Both the position numbers and the translations under genes were made by a program. DNA of 64,000 nucleotides from Pyrinomonadaceae bacterium (lineage in GTDB: Bacteria > Acidobacteriota > Blastocatellia > Pyrinomonadales > Pyrinomonadaceae), in assembly GCA_019694395.1 (NCBI GenBank), contig JAIBCC010000011.1, positions 1 through 64,000 of the forward strand. The letters run 5' to 3'. The stretch's first letter is position 1; every line of letters starts with the position of its first letter. The notes beneath the pieces are model-generated. The model saw nothing but the letters and a program-made list of their open reading frames with translations. It did no database searches and was not told where the DNA came from. Of this stretch, positions 24,899 through 33,489 are shown piece by piece.

Positions 24899-27595
24899 TT
24901 ATTTTAAGTGTTTTTCAAAGAAACTCAAAATGCGCTCATATTCATCCGTCCAACTGCTTGGGCGCGTAAAGCCGTGATTTTCAGCAGGATAGAGCATCGC
25001 TTCAAAATATTGAGTTTTTTCCAGACGCATTAGTTTTTCAATTAACTGCATTGAATCCTGAACGTGAACGTTATCGTCAACCATTCCGTGCAAAATCAAT
25101 AACGGTTTATTTAAGCCATCAGCGTATGAAATCGGAGAAGAACGCTTGTAGCCTTCGGGATTTTTTTCGGGAAATCCAAGCCGTTGCGCCGTGTAAACAG
25201 GTGACGAAGCGTAGTAATTTTTCCAATCCGCAACCGGACGCAAAGCCGCTGCACAAGTTATTTTATCGGTTCTAAATGCTAACATTTCCGCCATAAATCC
25301 GCCGTAACTGCCTCCGTAAGCCCCGATCTTTTTGGCATCGACCGCATAGTTTTTGACCATAAAATCAATCGCATCCAAATGGTCTTCGTAATCTTTACCG
25401 CCTAAAAAATCATAAACATCAGTCCGCCAATCACGCCCGTATCCGGCTGAACCGCGATAGTCAATGTCCAAAATCACATAGCCTTTTTGGGTTAAGATAT
25501 GATTGAACATATACTCACGAAAATAATTGTTCCAACCGTTTATCGTATTTTGCAGATAGCCTGCGCCGTGAACAAAAATCACCATCGGAAAAGTTCTTTT
25601 GGCTCGGTCTTGATTAAAATTACTTGGCAGATAAATTTTGGATTTGATAGGTTTACCATCACGGCTTGGAATATCAACAAATTTTGGCTCAACCCACGCA
25701 ACTTTTTTGAAAGCATCCGGTGTCGTTTTCGTGATTTGAACAGGCATATTTACGCCTCTGCAACCTGTGCAAACCTCGGAAACTTTTAATTCAGTCGGCT
25801 GATTCCACTGGGAAAAACTGTAAAGCAAAACGGGGCGATCAATCGTATTTTCCGAAATTTGCGGACTAATTTTCATTCCGCCTTTATCGGAAATTGCTTC
25901 AACATATTTCTTTTGGCGCAAATCAAATTCGTAAAATTCACGTTCTGCCGGAGTTTTTTCGGTTGAAGAAAAAATAAACTTATCGCCGTTCGTCCACTTT
26001 GCCCAGTCAATTTCAAATTTGCCTTTGGTCAACTGCTCGATTTTTACATTATCCGTAAAACCTGCATCGGTCGGATTTTCCTGTCGAATTTCTCCGGTTG
26101 GATTCGGATTTGCTTTGGCACGCTCTAAAGTTGCCAAATACAAGTGATTAGAGCCGTCTTTTTCCGAAGCAAAAAGAATTTGCGAGTTGTCTTTCGGATT
26201 CGGTTCAACCAAACTCGAAAGCGGCGCAATCCATTTTTCATCCGTTTCATCGGTCAACAAAATCGTTTTTTCGGCTTTGCTTCCGACGTTGTGAACGTAA
26301 TAAAGCTGGCGGCGTTTGGTGTCTTTGTCGTTGCGGTCAATAATCAAACTTTGATTGTCTGCCGCCCATTTAACCGCCCGAAAATAACTGACTCCTTCGG
26401 ATTTCGGCAATTTGATTTCAAAAGCATTATCACGGCTTCCATCAGTTGGCACGACTAGAATTCTTTGATCTGACCATCCACGCCGAAAAAGCGGTCCGGC
26501 AGTAAATTCATCCAAATAATTAGGAACAACCAGTCCGCGCTGTTTTGAAGTATCGGAAACGACATAAGCCACCATTCTTCCGTCTTTGCTGGTCGTCACA
26601 TTTCCAACCGAAATAAATGCAGTCGGATTTGCTTCTTTGGAAAGCTGAATCAACGAAAATTGTTCAATATCCACCGTGAAAATATTGCCGTTTTGTAAGA
26701 AAATAATCCGTTTATCATCCAACCAACGAGCAAAAAATTCAGGCGATTGGGTTTTAGTCAGACGTTTGGGCTTTGAAGAAAATTTTTCAACATCATCTTC
26801 ATAATCAATTCTTGCAACATTAAGGCGATTTTCAGTCCCAGACAATTCATCCTGTAATTTTAGAAAATTCTGATTTGAGCGAAGTTGCGGATAAGATTCT
26901 TGTAAATATAAAAGGCGACCAATCATTTGACCAAAACTAATGTTTAATTCAATAACTTTCTGTTGTTGTTGCTCCGTTTTAATTGTAGTTTCATTGATTT
27001 CGGAAATAAGTTTCGCCCGTGCGTCAGCAATTTTCCCAAAGATTTCTTGCTCTTGAATGCCGCTTTTTTTACACAAATCAACAATTATTGGGATCAAGTC
27101 AATTCGCCGCTGCATTGCAAGTTCATAAGTCTGCCATCTTTGTTGTAATCTCTGACTTCCAATTCCCGCAACATTCAACAAATATAAATCCCCGTTTTGC
27201 GTAAAAAGTAAACGTTTAGAATCAGGCGACCATTCAAATCCGCCGAGTTGATTTTCCCGTGCTTTAGCAAAATCATCGCGGACGGTGACTCCATAATTTA
27301 ATTTGCCCTCGGGCGGTTGAGGCAAATTTGGATTCAATAAATCACGCGGACTCAGAATTTTAACGGCTTCACCCGTTCCGTTCCACAAATACAAATCTTT
27401 CGGCTCTTTGCCTTCGGCATTCCACAAAAACACTACTTTTTTGCCATCCGGCGAAAGTCTTTCGCCCTCGACACGCATGCCTGCCAACGAAGGCTCACGC
27501 ATAATGTCACGCACCGACAGCGTTTGCGAAAATGCCGAAAGACAACAGGCAACAAGCACCAAGCACCAGAAGAAAACAAGTAGTTTATTTTTCAT
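24899..27595 (-). CDS. Exported S9 prolyl-oligopeptidase-type peptidase with inserted LemA domain
   Basis: An 898-residue exported serine peptidase. Signal peptide 1-24. The beta-propeller spans about 28-640 (SPDGKKVVFLW, WSPDSKRLLF and similar blade motifs). The alpha/beta-hydrolase domain spans about 650-898, with Ser763 (GGSYGGF), Asp840/841 (HGMVDDNVH) and His874 (ENHGF). Residues about 148-272 interrupt the propeller and match LemA: MQRRIDLIPIIVDL, LLYLQESYPQLRSNQNFLKL, QDELSGTENRLNVARIDYED. Propeller sequence resumes with KRLTKTQSPEFFARWLDDK. The usual length without the insert would be about 775. Likely a periplasmic or outer-membrane dipeptidyl/oligopeptidase. Confidence 0.93.
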   Translation of the reverse strand: MKNKLLVFFWCLVLVACCLSAFSQTLSVRDIMREPSLAGMRVEGERLSPDGKKVVFLWNAEGKEPKDLYLWNGTGEAVKILSPRDLLNPNLPQPPEGKLNYGVTVRDDFAKARENQLGGFEWSPDSKRLLFTQNGDLYLLNVAGIGSQRLQQRWQTYELAMQRRIDLIPIIVDLCKKSGIQEQEIFGKIADARAKLISEINETTIKTEQQQQKVIELNISFGQMIGRLLYLQESYPQLRSNQNFLKLQDELSGTENRLNVARIDYEDDVEKFSSKPKRLTKTQSPEFFARWLDDKRIIFLQNGNIFTVDIEQFSLIQLSKEANPTAFISVGNVTTSKDGRMVAYVVSDTSKQRGLVVPNYLDEFTAGPLFRRGWSDQRILVVPTDGSRDNAFEIKLPKSEGVSYFRAVKWAADNQSLIIDRNDKDTKRRQLYYVHNVGSKAEKTILLTDETDEKWIAPLSSLVEPNPKDNSQILFASEKDGSNHLYLATLERAKANPNPTGEIRQENPTDAGFTDNVKIEQLTKGKFEIDWAKWTNGDKFIFSSTEKTPAEREFYEFDLRQKKYVEAISDKGGMKISPQISENTIDRPVLLYSFSQWNQPTELKVSEVCTGCRGVNMPVQITKTTPDAFKKVAWVEPKFVDIPSRDGKPIKSKIYLPSNFNQDRAKRTFPMVIFVHGAGYLQNTINGWNNYFREYMFNHILTQKGYVILDIDYRGSAGYGRDWRTDVYDFLGGKDYEDHLDAIDFMVKNYAVDAKKIGAYGGSYGGFMAEMLAFRTDKITCAAALRPVADWKNYYASSPVYTAQRLGFPEKNPEGYKRSSPISYADGLNKPLLILHGMVDDNVHVQDSMQLIEKLMRLEKTQYFEAMLYPAENHGFTRPSSWTDEYERILSFFEKHLK
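26780..27154 (-). other. LemA-like helical domain inserted in the S9 propeller
   Basis: This codes for residues 148-272 of the S9 peptidase. The segments RRIDLIPIIVDL, ESYPQLRSNQNFLKLQDEL and TENRLNVARIDYEDDV correspond to the conserved core of LemA (normally RR-x-DLIPNLV, E-x-YPDLKAN-x-NF-x-LQ-EL, TEN-x-I-x-x-AR-x-x-YN). The usual N-terminal membrane helix and the C-terminal YN-x-FP segment of LemA are missing. Confidence 0.88.
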
Positions 27596-27806
27596 TTAAT
27601 TTTTAGAATTGTTGATTATTTTTTTAGAAGGATTTTACACAAAATTTTCTAAAAATGCGTAGTTATCTGAACCGAAATTGGTGAAAAGCTAATTTTATTG
27701 GGTTTTCTTGCGTAAAAGAAGTTATGTTTCATCTTTGACATTAGATATTTCCGGGAACTAAAATAATTGTTTGTTCGTAGTCTATTAAGGCATTCATCCA
27801 TAAGTT

Positions 27807-27884
27807 ATGAGTTTAGTCAAAATAATCATTTACACCATAGCTTTTTTATTAAGCCTAATGTTTTTCGGACGATTTTTCATGTAA
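27807..27884 (+). CDS. Possible 25-residue hydrophobic peptide upstream of purH
   Basis: ATG 27807 begins MSLVKIIIYTIAFLLSLMFF and ends GRFFM before TAA. It is a plausible single membrane helix with a Lys near the N-terminus. There is no good Shine-Dalgarno sequence and no family is recognised. It could be a membrane peptide or a chance ORF in AT-rich sequence. Confidence 0.25.
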   Translation: MSLVKIIIYTIAFLLSLMFFGRFFM

Positions 27885-27914
27885 ACAATGATTCGGCGGA
27901 AAAAATTAAAAACT

Positions 27915-27948
27915 GAGCTTGTTTTTAGGGAGAACACAGCTCGTTCTC
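27915..27948 (+). ncRNA. Candidate structured leader upstream of purH
   Basis: GAGAAC/GTTCTC stem (27930-27935 and 27943-27948) with loop ACAGCTC. The loop's AGCTC can pair with GAGCT at 27915-27919, giving an H-type pseudoknot. It lies 40 bases before the terminator-like hairpin and 85 bases before purH. It matches no riboswitch class I can recall. Confidence 0.3.
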
Positions 27949-27987
27949 AGGTTTTATCTGCCTTTCAAACAGGATTCTAAGCAGTAA

Positions 27988-28020
27988 AAGCGGTCAAAAT
28001 AGACCGCTTATTTTATTTTT
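27988..28020 (+). terminator. Terminator or attenuator hairpin immediately before purH
   Basis: AAGCGGTC / GACCGCTT stem (27988-27995, 28002-28009), loop AAAATA, then a T-rich tract TTATTTTATTTTT, ending 12 bases before the purH ATG. Its position inside the probable 5' leader suggests attenuation. It could instead end an upstream transcript. Confidence 0.6.
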
Positions 28021-28032
28021 GGACATAATTTT

Positions 28033-29667
28033 ATGAGCGAATTACGAAAAATCAAACGCGCACTGATTAGCGTTTCGGATAAAACAGGAGTTATTGATTT
28101 TGCCAAAGAGTTGGCGGAATTTGGGGTAAACATTATTTCAACCGGCGGAACTGCCAAAAGTTTACGCGAAGCGGGTTTACAAGTCACCGAAGTTTCGGAA
28201 GTAACGAATTTTCCCGAAATGATGGATGGACGAGTCAAAACTTTGCATCCGAAAATTCACGGTGCATTCTTGGCGTTGCGGGATAACGAAAATCACGTTC
28301 AATCAATGAACGAACACGGCATTGAACCGATTGATCTGGTTTGCGTTAATCTTTATCCATTTGAGCAAACTATTGCAAAGTCAGGAGTTGAACTAGCCGA
28401 AGCGGTTGAAAATATTGACATTGGCGGTCCGGCAATGATCCGCTCTGCCTCTAAAAACTGGCGCGATGTGGCGGTTGTTACTGATGCCAAACTTTACGAA
28501 AGCATCATTGCCGAATTAAAAGCGAATGATGGAAGTTTGAGTTTAGAAACCCGTCAACGCCTTGCCGCACTCGCCTACACGCGCACTGCAAGCTACGATT
28601 TGGCAATTTCAAGCTATCTTGCCAAACAACTTTCTGCCGAAGATTTAGAATTTCTTGAGCCGTTCAATCCGCTTGGCGATTTGGCGTTTATCGAAACCGA
28701 AATCGAAGCAGAATCCGAAGATTTGAGCGAATACAAAACCATTGAATTAGCTAAAGTTACAGATTTGCGCTACGGTGAAAATCCGCATCAAAAAGCCGCG
28801 CTTTACACTACCGAAGAAACGGGCGGAATTGCTCAAGCCGAACAGCTTCACGGCAAAGAAATGTCGTATAACAATTACGTTGATGCCGAAGCCGCCTGGA
28901 ATTTGGTGCAGGATTTTGATGAATTAGCCGTCACGATTATCAAACATACCAATCCTTCGGGCGTTGGAACAGGCGAAAACAATCTGGAAGCATATAAACG
29001 CGCGCTTTCAACCGATCCCGTTTCGGCTTTTGGCGGAATTGTCGCATTAAACCGAGCAGTTGATGCGGAAACTGCCAAAGCAACTAACGAAGTTTTTACC
29101 GAAGTTGTTGTTGCTCCTGATTTTGAATCGGACGCGCTCGAAATTTTCCAAACCAAAAAGAATTTGCGTGTTTTGCGGGTAGCAGAAACCAAAAATCGTT
29201 CAAATTTTACTTATAAACAAATTTCGGGCGGAATGCTGGTGCAGGAAAAAGATTTGTATTGTGTTTCCGAAAGCGATTTGAAATTTGTGACGGAACGTAA
29301 ACCAACCGATGACGAGATAAAATCAATGCTTTTGGCGTGGAAAGTTTGCAAGCACGTTAAATCAAACGCGATTGTTTTTGCCAATGAAAATCAGACACTC
29401 GGAGTCGGTGCAGGACAAATGAATCGAGTTGATTCGGTCAGAATTGCGGCAATGCGGGCGGAAAGATTTGAATTGCCTTTGCAAAATGCTGCAATGGCTT
29501 CGGATGCGTTTTTCCCTTTCCGCGACAACATTGACGAAGCCGCCAAATTTGGAATTTCGGCAATCATCCAACCCGGCGGCTCGGTGCGTGACGAAGAAGT
29601 TATTCAAGCCTGTAACGAACACGGTTTGGCAATGGCTTTGACAGGAATTCGGCATTTTAACCACTAA
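28033..29667 (+). CDS. purH: Bifunctional AICAR transformylase / IMP cyclohydrolase
   Basis: A 544-residue enzyme catalysing the last two steps of IMP synthesis. The N-terminal IMP cyclohydrolase (MGS-like) domain has SVSDKTGVIDFAKEL, STGGTAKSLREAG, FPEMMDGRVKTLHPKIHGAFL and VNLYPFEQTI. The transformylase domain has DLRYGENPHQKAALY, KEMSYNNYVDAEAAW, IIKHTNPSGVG, SDAFFPFRDNIDEAAK and IIQPGGSVRDEEVI. The size is slightly longer than the common 510-530. No other pur gene is adjacent. A terminator-like hairpin in the leader suggests regulated expression. Confidence 0.97.
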   Translation: MSELRKIKRALISVSDKTGVIDFAKELAEFGVNIISTGGTAKSLREAGLQVTEVSEVTNFPEMMDGRVKTLHPKIHGAFLALRDNENHVQSMNEHGIEPIDLVCVNLYPFEQTIAKSGVELAEAVENIDIGGPAMIRSASKNWRDVAVVTDAKLYESIIAELKANDGSLSLETRQRLAALAYTRTASYDLAISSYLAKQLSAEDLEFLEPFNPLGDLAFIETEIEAESEDLSEYKTIELAKVTDLRYGENPHQKAALYTTEETGGIAQAEQLHGKEMSYNNYVDAEAAWNLVQDFDELAVTIIKHTNPSGVGTGENNLEAYKRALSTDPVSAFGGIVALNRAVDAETAKATNEVFTEVVVAPDFESDALEIFQTKKNLRVLRVAETKNRSNFTYKQISGGMLVQEKDLYCVSESDLKFVTERKPTDDEIKSMLLAWKVCKHVKSNAIVFANENQTLGVGAGQMNRVDSVRIAAMRAERFELPLQNAAMASDAFFPFRDNIDEAAKFGISAIIQPGGSVRDEEVIQACNEHGLAMALTGIRHFNH

Positions 29668-29745
29668 TCTTTGAAAGTTACCCACAGATGCGATAAACAT
29701 TGATAAACAATTAAAAACTTAATGTAACACTTTAACTTTTTTCAT

Positions 29746-29772
29746 TGACATTTATCGAAAATTAGTTAGAAT
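29746..29772 (+). promoter_or_regulatory. Orphan promoter candidate between purH and the PLC-like gene
   Basis: TTGACA at 29746-29751 and TAGAAT at 29767-29772 with a 15-base spacer (16 if AGAATA is used). It points into a region that ends in a terminator about 25 bases after the expected start site and contains no ORF. Confidence 0.35.
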
Positions 29773-29797
29773 AGTTTTATAAAAAGATTACAGAAGG

Positions 29798-29845
29798 GAC
29801 GCTCGAAAAGGTTTGTAAAAAAACCTCGGAGGAGCGTCTTTTTTT
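29798..29845 (+). terminator. Strong terminator downstream of purH
   Basis: Outer stem GACGCTC/GAGCGTC (29798-29804, 29832-29838) and inner stem AGGTTT/AAACCT (29809-29814, 29821-29826), followed by seven T. It may end purH or a very short independent transcript started at about 29780. Confidence 0.75.
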
Positions 29846-30992
29846 ATTGTTTATTTTCATTTGATTTCTTCCATTTAGACCAGTTGGTTCCAGTTCCGAT
29901 TTTTGTATTTATAAAATCAACTTTTATTCCGTTCAAATATTTTGCCAACTTAACCAGATCGGCACGGTTGTAAAAATCAGACCAGATCAGATTTATCGGA
30001 TATTTCCCCGCCCATTCATTTTTTATCCATCCAAGAGCAACCGGATTTGTCATATCCGCTAATTCACTGACTGATTTTGGATAAACAGTTGAAATAAAAC
30101 CCATTCTAATAAGTTTTCCACCTTCGTCAGGTGTGACGGACGAGCGGATTGCATAAAATTTATCGGCATACAAATTATTTTGAGCATTTTCCAATACTTT
30201 CAAAGTTTTTGCTTTGAAATCGTCTAAATACCAATCTTCCACCCAGGTATTTACTTCCAACTGTTTCCAAATTAATTCATCATTTGGGGCATCAGGGAAA
30301 TCGAACAACGCAATAACCTGATTATTATTTTTTAACTTCCAAACGTCTTCCAATTTACTTTTCGGGCTAAAATCTTTACTGCTCAGTAATTTGCCGTTCA
30401 ATTTAGTTTTGACTAAAGCAATTAATTCATTCCATTTTGTTTTGGTCAATCCTTCAATTTCGCCTTGTTTCTTCCTTTGTTCGATTTGATACTGACGTTC
30501 CCAAAAATGGTTAAATCCAAGCAAAACAATTTCTTTCGGATTCTTTTCGGTAAAGGTTTTGACATCATCCAGAACTGATTCAAGGGATGCACCATACATT
30601 CCGTGGCAAGTCATAAACGTGCCTTTGCTATCCACACAAATCCGAATATCAAAATATCTGATTCCATCATTCAACATTTCCAAAGTGGAGCGTTCCTGAG
30701 TTTTTGCCCAATTGGAAAATGTTGAACCAAATGAAAGCAATTGCTTCAAAGGTTTGTTGTCCGGGGAATTAAGACCTTCGCCGCCGCCAAGCCTGACGTT
30801 TGAACTTTTAGCCTCTTTAATCGCATAAGTTCCGGCATCGTGCGCTCCGGGCAAGACAATTTGGTTTAATTGTTTTTTGCCTAAAAGTGCCGCATTTTCC
30901 GCCAACCAGTTTGGCTGGGCGAATAAGTCCACAGAATAAAATGTAAAACTTAGAAGAAAGAATACTTTACAAAAAAGTTTGAGCATATTCAT
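29844..30992 (-). CDS. Exported PI-PLC X-domain-like phosphodiesterase
   Basis: A 382-residue exported protein. Signal peptide MNMLKLFCKVFFLLSFTFYS...LFAQ. The first catalytic histidine motif is VLPGAHDAGTYAI (His about 51), then DGIRYFDIRICVDSKGTFMTCHGMYGASLESVLDDV (second His about 131), FTEKNPKEIVLLGFNHF. These are the X-domain residues of PI-specific phospholipase C, which splits glycerophospho-inositol bonds by acid-base catalysis. Whether PI is the true substrate here is unknown. It begins one base after the stop of the SDR gene, so they are co-transcribed. Confidence 0.78.
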   Translation of the reverse strand: MNMLKLFCKVFFLLSFTFYSVDLFAQPNWLAENAALLGKKQLNQIVLPGAHDAGTYAIKEAKSSNVRLGGGEGLNSPDNKPLKQLLSFGSTFSNWAKTQERSTLEMLNDGIRYFDIRICVDSKGTFMTCHGMYGASLESVLDDVKTFTEKNPKEIVLLGFNHFWERQYQIEQRKKQGEIEGLTKTKWNELIALVKTKLNGKLLSSKDFSPKSKLEDVWKLKNNNQVIALFDFPDAPNDELIWKQLEVNTWVEDWYLDDFKAKTLKVLENAQNNLYADKFYAIRSSVTPDEGGKLIRMGFISTVYPKSVSELADMTNPVALGWIKNEWAGKYPINLIWSDFYNRADLVKLAKYLNGIKVDFINTKIGTGTNWSKWKKSNENKQ

Positions 30993-31769
30993 TTAGTAAG
31001 TGGCTAAACCGCAATTAACGTTCAGATTTTGTCCTGTGATCGCACCAGCACCATCCGTGCAAAGAAAGGCAACCGTTTCTGCAACTTCATCCATTGATTC
31101 GTGTCTTTTCAACAAAGTTCGCTGAATTGTTGCGTTTAGAACAACTTCTTTGTTCGTTTTAAATGCCTGAGCAATTTTTTCAATAAATTCCTGTCCTGTT
31201 TCGGTATTCGGCTGAATTCCGGGAAGAATTGCATTAACGGTCACATTGAACTCGCCAAGTTCCGCCGCTAAACAACGCATTAAAGCCAGAAGTCCCGCCT
31301 TAGAAGCTGCATCTGCCGCTCCGAAAGCCAACGGATTTTTACTGGAAAGACCGCCGATACTGATGATTCTGCCCCATTTTTTCTTGGTTAAATGCGGAAT
31401 AACGGATTGACAGAAAAGAAAAACTCCCCGCAAATTGACATTCATTACAGTATCCCAGGTCTCGACCGGCATTTCGGCAACGGATTTTCCAACGCCGGTT
31501 GTGGCTGCATTATTGACTAAAATATCAATTCCGCCAAAATATTGAACGGTTTCATTAACGATGCGTTTTATTTCCGATTCATCGGTCGCATCAGCTTGAA
31601 TTGCCAGAATTCTTCCGCCAACGGATTCGATTTCCGTTTCAGCCTGTTTTAATTTTTCTAACGTTCTGCCATTAATTACTACTTTTGCCCCTTTTAACGC
31701 CAGATTTTTGGCAATGGCAAAACCGATTCCGGCAGTGCTTCCCGTGACAATTGCAACTTTGTTTTCCAT
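30993..31769 (-). CDS. Short-chain dehydrogenase-like protein lacking the catalytic Tyr
   Basis: A 258-residue classical SDR by fold. VTGSTAGIGFAIAKNLA (about 8-24) binds the cofactor; NNAAT, the conserved Asn region VMNVNLRGVF and the Ser in ISIGGLSS (about 140) are present. The site that should read YxASK reads DAASK (Asp about 153), so the catalytic Tyr is replaced by Asp while Lys is kept. The protein may be catalytically altered, or bind substrates without classical hydride-transfer acid catalysis. It is divergent from the DJ-1-like gene and upstream of the PLC-like gene. Confidence 0.85.
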   Translation of the reverse strand: MENKVAIVTGSTAGIGFAIAKNLALKGAKVVINGRTLEKLKQAETEIESVGGRILAIQADATDESEIKRIVNETVQYFGGIDILVNNAATTGVGKSVAEMPVETWDTVMNVNLRGVFLFCQSVIPHLTKKKWGRIISIGGLSSKNPLAFGAADAASKAGLLALMRCLAAELGEFNVTVNAILPGIQPNTETGQEFIEKIAQAFKTNKEVVLNATIQRTLLKRHESMDEVAETVAFLCTDGAGAITGQNLNVNCGLATY

Positions 31770-31833
31770 AATTTTGTTTAAGAGAAATTAGTTTAACGCG
31801 AAATCTAAAAGTTTCAAAAATCAGATTAATTTT

Positions 31834-32442
31834 ATGCGAAATGTGGCGATTGTAATTTTTGATGAAGTTGAAGTGTTGGATTTTACCGGACCTTATGAGA
31901 TTTTTACGGCTTCGGGTGGGCGAAATGGCGGCGAAGTTCAGTTTAATGTTTATACAGTTGCTGAAAAATCTCCAATCACTGCCCGAAAAAATTTAATCGT
32001 GGTGCCCAATTATTTGTATGATGATTGCCCCAAACCCGATATTTTGGTAATTCCGGGTGGAGGCAGTTACAGTGCGGACAGAACGCCGCTCGGAAGCCGC
32101 CGCGAAATGAATAATCCGAAATTGTTGGAGTGGATAAAACTGCATTCACAAACTGCGGAACTCATCCTTTCGGTTTGCACTGGCGCACTCATTTTGGCAA
32201 AAGCCGGTTTGCTGGAAAATTTAGCGGCAACTACTCATTTTCGATCCATTGATGATCTAAAAGCCGTCGCGCCAACGACAGAAATTTATCCTGAAAAACG
32301 TTGGGTTGATAATGGCAGAATCATACTTTCAGCCGGAGTTTCGGCGGGAATTGATGCTTCACTTTATACGGTTGGAAAACTTTTAGGTAAAGAAATTGCA
32401 GACGAAACGGCTTATCACATTCAGTATGATCATTGGAAATAA
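31834..32442 (+). CDS. DJ-1/PfpI family protein (isocyanide-hydratase-like)
   Basis: A 202-residue DJ-1/PfpI-fold protein. VAIVIFDEVEVLDFTGPYEIF (conserved Glu about 22), DILVIPGGG, and the nucleophile elbow LSVCTGALILAKAGLL (Cys about 114) followed by TTHFRSIDDL and SAGVSAGIDASLYTV match the branch related to isocyanide hydratase and the amidase part of GATase1-like AraC regulators, without a DNA-binding domain. Substrate unknown. Confidence 0.85.
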   Translation: MRNVAIVIFDEVEVLDFTGPYEIFTASGGRNGGEVQFNVYTVAEKSPITARKNLIVVPNYLYDDCPKPDILVIPGGGSYSADRTPLGSRREMNNPKLLEWIKLHSQTAELILSVCTGALILAKAGLLENLAATTHFRSIDDLKAVAPTTEIYPEKRWVDNGRIILSAGVSAGIDASLYTVGKLLGKEIADETAYHIQYDHWK

Positions 32443-32505
32443 TAAGTTCTTTTCTGCTTGAGCAACCTTTTGAGATATGAAGTCCTCAAAATTTTTGTAA
32501 ACATT

Positions 32506-33489
32506 ATGAAATCCAACCTAATCTTTTGCTCTTTTGCTCTGGTTTTGGCTATTTTTACAATTGCCGCTTATTCGCAAATAACTCCTAATCTGCGCGATTC
32601 AACTCCAATGCGAATGCCCGAAGAGTTTATTGTTCAGGATGTTCGCGGAAAAATTGTCAATAAGCCTTCGTATTTGCCCAAACCTCAATACCCTTCGTCA
32701 GCTAAAATTTCGGGAATTGAAGGAACGGTGCGCGTAAAAATTAAAGTTGGTTTAGAAGGAAGTGTGATTGAGGCAAAATCCTTTGAAGGTCCCGTTGAAT
32801 TATATTCGGTTTGTGAAGAAGCCGCCCTCAAAACCAGATTTGTAATTGCACGCGATTCAACCAATCAACCAATCCAAACCGAAGGGCATTTGACTTATAC
32901 TTTTGAAATCAAAGCCGCAAATTGGATAAAAATCGGTTATCACCTAAACTTTCTACAATTGTTTCCAATAACTTCCGCTCCTTTACCTACAATTCTAAAA
33001 ACTATTCCAAATGATTGGAAAGAAGAATTTGCCCAATTCAAACGATTACAAACTCTACAAATAGAGGGGTTTGAGAAAAATCCGCCACCGGAAAATTCTC
33101 AACTTATTGGCGGAAGCGGAGTCATTTCACCAAATAGTGCATCAGTGGTTGGTCAATTCCGTGTTCCAATCCCGCCTCGCCCTTCGGCTGAACAAATTTC
33201 GATTGTCCAAAATTTAATTCCGGCACTGCAAAATCGTTTAAAAGATGATGAATTAAATTTCTGGAAATTTAAGGTCGGACTTGGAATCGGCAAAGCACTG
33301 GTCATTTCCCGAAATCCAGTAACTCAAAATGATGCCGTTGCAATTATTAGGGATTTGCAGACCTCTGCACCAAAAGATGTTTCGACCAAAGTTCTAGAGG
33401 AACTGGAAAATTTATCGCAGCTTTTGCAAAAAAGAACTGAACGTGATGGAATAAATCAAGCTTTAATTTACATTTTATCAAGTAAATGA
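32506..33489 (+). CDS. Exported TonB-C-domain protein with C-terminal extension
   Basis: A 327-residue protein. ATG 32506 starts a signal peptide (MKSNLIFCSFALVLAIFTIAAYSQ); the frame is open to 32458. A TonB C-terminal domain (about 65-140; PQYPSSAKISGIEGTVRVKIKVGLEGSVIEAKSFEGPVELYSVCEEAALKTRF) is followed by about 180 residues unlike TonB. There is no long periplasmic Pro-rich linker and no exbB/exbD nearby, so it is not a classical energiser. The stop overlaps the DUF2752 start (ATGA). Confidence 0.75.
   Translation: MKSNLIFCSFALVLAIFTIAAYSQITPNLRDSTPMRMPEEFIVQDVRGKIVNKPSYLPKPQYPSSAKISGIEGTVRVKIKVGLEGSVIEAKSFEGPVELYSVCEEAALKTRFVIARDSTNQPIQTEGHLTYTFEIKAANWIKIGYHLNFLQLFPITSAPLPTILKTIPNDWKEEFAQFKRLQTLQIEGFEKNPPPENSQLIGGSGVISPNSASVVGQFRVPIPPRPSAEQISIVQNLIPALQNRLKDDELNFWKFKVGLGIGKALVISRNPVTQNDAVAIIRDLQTSAPKDVSTKVLEELENLSQLLQKRTERDGINQALIYILSSK

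Larger units (their letters stand above)
27596..28032. other. 437-base gap with a putative leader RNA for purH
   Basis: This spacer separates the divergent S9 and purH genes. It holds an unsupported 25-codon hydrophobic ORF (27807-27884), a hairpin with a possible pseudoknot (27915-27948) and a terminator-like hairpin (27988-28020) just before purH. Nothing recognisable is seen in 27596-27800. Confidence 0.5.

Noticed and set aside
27891..28032. ZTP or purine riboswitch before purH
   Set aside because: The conserved cores of these riboswitches are not present; only generic hairpins are visible, so it is listed as a candidate structure only.
30993..31769. SDR frameshift as explanation for the missing Tyr
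   Set aside because: The reading frame and flanking conserved residues are intact on both sides of the DAASK site, so it is a substitution and not a frame error.
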